Shown: positions 5,777 to 6,784 of the stretch, piece by piece
Numbering within the stretch: the first letter of the stretch is position 1
How the letters are laid out: the number at the start of each line of letters is the position of its first letter
Assembly: GCA_021732965.1 (NCBI GenBank)
Contig: JAKFVZ010000700.1
Location: forward strand, 1-6,784
Source: Reyranella sp.
GTDB lineage: Bacteria > Pseudomonadota > Alphaproteobacteria > Reyranellales > Reyranellaceae
Length of the DNA: 6,784 bases
Direction of reading: 5' to 3'
Made by a program: the position numbers and the translations under genes
The notes under the pieces: model-generated
Databases searched by the model: none
Seen by the model: the letters and a program-made list of their open reading frames with translations, nothing else
Told to the model about the DNA's origin: nothing

Positions 5777-5966
5777 GTGCCAGTGAGGCTCCCGTTGAAG
5801 AGAGCAGTCAATACCCGCCGCGCGGCGGAATTTGGGCGTCGCGCGGGCCGCCGCGAGGCTCTTGTGCGGTTCGAAATGCGATATAAGTGTATATGCACAG
5901 AATGGCACCCCTCGACCCGCCCCACGGCCGCGTCTAGGGTCGCCGCCACGAACCAAGGAGAGTTCC
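5777..5966. promoter_or_regulatory. Divergent intergenic region between the coiled-coil gene and the thiolase gene
   Basis: These 190 nt separate two genes that point away from each other, so both promoters should lie here. The clearest signal is an AT-rich patch at 5880-5895 in an otherwise GC-rich stretch, with TATAAG (5882-5887) and TATATG (5890-5895) as possible -10 elements for the plus-strand gene. That would give a leader of about 70 nt. The imperfect palindrome GTGTATATGCAC (5887-5898, one mismatched pair) could be an operator. No good -35 is visible at the right spacing on either strand, so exact promoters are not called. Confidence 0.35.
5955..5960 (+). promoter_or_regulatory. Ribosome binding site of the thiolase gene
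   Basis: AAGGAG six nt before the ATG at 5967. This near-consensus site fixes the start at MTACIVGWS and rules out the in-frame ATG at 5832, which lies in the intergenic region and would add 45 residues unlike any thiolase. Confidence 0.75.
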
Positions 5967-6743
5967 ATGACCGCGTGCATCGTCGGTTGGTCCCACGGCA
6001 AATTCGGCAAGCTCGACGGCGAGACCAGCGAGTCGCTGATCGTCAAGGCGGCCAGCGAAGCCATCGCCCACGCCGGCATCGAGCCCAGGGACGTCGACGT
6101 GATCTACGTCGGCAACATGAATGGCGGCTTCGTGCGCCAGGAGTTCCATTCTTCGCTGCCGCTGCAGGCCCATCCCGACCTGCGCTTCAAACCCTCGACC
6201 CGGGTCGAGAATGCCTGCGCCACCGGCTCGGCGGCGATCCACATGGGCCTCAACACGCTGGCCGCCGGCAAGGCGCGCTTCGTGCTGGTGGTCGGCGTCG
6301 AGAAGATGACCGAACTCAATTCGACGCAGGCCGGCGAGGTACTCATCAAGGCTTCCTATGTAGCGGAGGAAGCCAACATCGAGGCGGGCTTCGCCGGCAT
6401 CTTCGGCAAGATCACCTCGGCCTACTTCCAGCGCTACGGCGACAAGTCCGACGCGCTCGCCCGGATCGCGGTCAAGGCCCACAAGAACGGTGCCAAGAAT
6501 CCCTATGCGCACTTCCAGAAGGAATTCGCCTACGAGTTCTGCCGCACGCCGTCGGACAAGAACCCGTTCGTCGCCGGCCCGCTGAAGCGCACCGACTGCT
6601 CGCCCGTCACCGACGGCGCGGCCGCGGTGATCCTCACCGACGTCGGCACGGCGCTGGGCATGAAGCAGGCGATCGCCTTCCGCGCCGCCGAGCACGTCAA
6701 CGACTTCCTGCCGATGAGCAAGCGCGACATCATCAAGTTCTAG
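5967..6743 (+). CDS. Thiolase-family acyl-CoA acetyltransferase, truncated by an in-frame TAG (probable pseudogene)
   Basis: The protein belongs to the thiolase superfamily (acetyl-CoA acetyltransferase / SCP2-type thiolases), which make or cleave 3-ketoacyl-CoA. It reads 258 residues to a TAG, against roughly 390 for full-length members. The N-terminal half is intact, with VENACATGSAAIHMG (80-94) carrying the nucleophilic Cys84, VLVVGVEKMTE (about 114-124), PFVAGPLKRTDCSPVTDGAA (about 207-226) and DFLPMSKRDIIKF at the end. The C-terminal thiolase domain with the catalytic His and second Cys is missing. The frame continues past the TAG in a way that matches homologues, which I recall as KFEG followed by an A-W pair, so a GAG codon was probably lost. 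The product as encoded should be inactive. The exact substrate cannot be told, and a biosynthetic or scavenging role is equally possible. Confidence 0.85.
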   Translation: MTACIVGWSHGKFGKLDGETSESLIVKAASEAIAHAGIEPRDVDVIYVGNMNGGFVRQEFHSSLPLQAHPDLRFKPSTRVENACATGSAAIHMGLNTLAAGKARFVLVVGVEKMTELNSTQAGEVLIKASYVAEEANIEAGFAGIFGKITSAYFQRYGDKSDALARIAVKAHKNGAKNPYAHFQKEFAYEFCRTPSDKNPFVAGPLKRTDCSPVTDGAAAVILTDVGTALGMKQAIAFRAAEHVNDFLPMSKRDIIKF

Positions 6744-6784
6744 GGGCAGCAGCTCGCCTGGCAGCGGGCGCTGAAGTCGGCGCA
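6744..6784 (+). pseudogene. Continuation of the interrupted thiolase reading frame, running off the window
   Basis: The thirteen full codons after the TAG stay open in the same frame and read GQQLAWQRALKSA. This fits the thiolase region that follows SKRDI-x-KFEG in full-length homologues, where an Ala-Trp pair and a helical segment occur. It shows that the TAG interrupts a longer gene and is not a natural C-terminus. The rest, including the C-terminal catalytic motifs, would lie beyond the right edge. Confidence 0.6.

Noticed and set aside
5832..5966. 45-residue N-terminal extension of the thiolase
   Set aside because: It shows no thiolase similarity, while the strong ribosome binding site lies right before 5967.
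5405..6079. 224-residue version of the coiled-coil protein starting at 6079
   Set aside because: The extension runs through the divergent intergenic region and into the thiolase gene on the other strand, and it would bury the membrane anchor in mid-protein.
5934..6695. 253-codon minus-strand open frame opposite the thiolase
   Set aside because: It is an antisense shadow; the plus strand has a ribosome binding site and clear thiolase motifs.
6741..6743. TAG as a recoded amino-acid codon
   Set aside because: TAG ends cyoA and the 170-aa gene normally in this same window, and pyrrolysine use is not expected in this kind of organism.

Overview
This GC-rich window looks chromosomal and probably alphaproteobacterial. 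That placement is inferred from base composition, from the resemblance of the proteins to families I know, and from the compact operons; nothing in the window proves a genus. Almost all of it is explained by conserved respiratory, transport and lipid-metabolism genes. I see no rRNA, tRNA, insertion sequence, CRISPR array or phage gene, and no gap over 300 bases without a gene.

Minus strand, right to left: a small membrane-anchored coiled-coil protein of unknown function (5776-5405) is followed by a cytochrome bo-type ubiquinol oxidase operon, cyoA (5312-4428), cyoB (4424-2451), cyoC (2454-1855) and cyoD (1855-1541). The junctions are very tight: a 3-nt gap, an ATGA overlap and a TGATG overlap. 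A fifth, unrecognised multi-pass membrane protein (1525-1013) follows 15 nt after cyoD. CyoABCD forms a proton-pumping terminal oxidase that takes electrons from ubiquinol. The haem, proton-channel and quinol-site residues are all present in CyoB, and CyoA has no CuA ligands. The haem O synthase gene cyoE is not next to the cluster.

After a 128-nt gap containing a set of iterated CATAG repeats, the start of a kdp potassium-uptake operon runs off the left edge. It begins with a 27-aa hydrophobic ORF (884-801) with a strong ribosome binding site, then kdpF (793-704), then the first 232 codons of kdpA (696-1). The two small-gene junctions are almost identical in sequence. KdpA is the K+-selective channel subunit of the Kdp ATPase and KdpF its small stabilising subunit.

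Plus strand, right end: after a 190-nt divergent intergenic region, a thiolase-family gene starts at 5967 with a good ribosome binding site. It meets an in-frame TAG at 6741, and the frame stays open and family-like beyond it. The gene is probably broken by a nonsense change (or a sequencing error) and would lose the C-terminal catalytic half.

No clearly new system is visible. The items most worth checking are the interrupted thiolase, the tandem KdpF-like mini-genes with their shared junction, the repeats ahead of kdp, and the unknown membrane protein at the end of the cyo operon.
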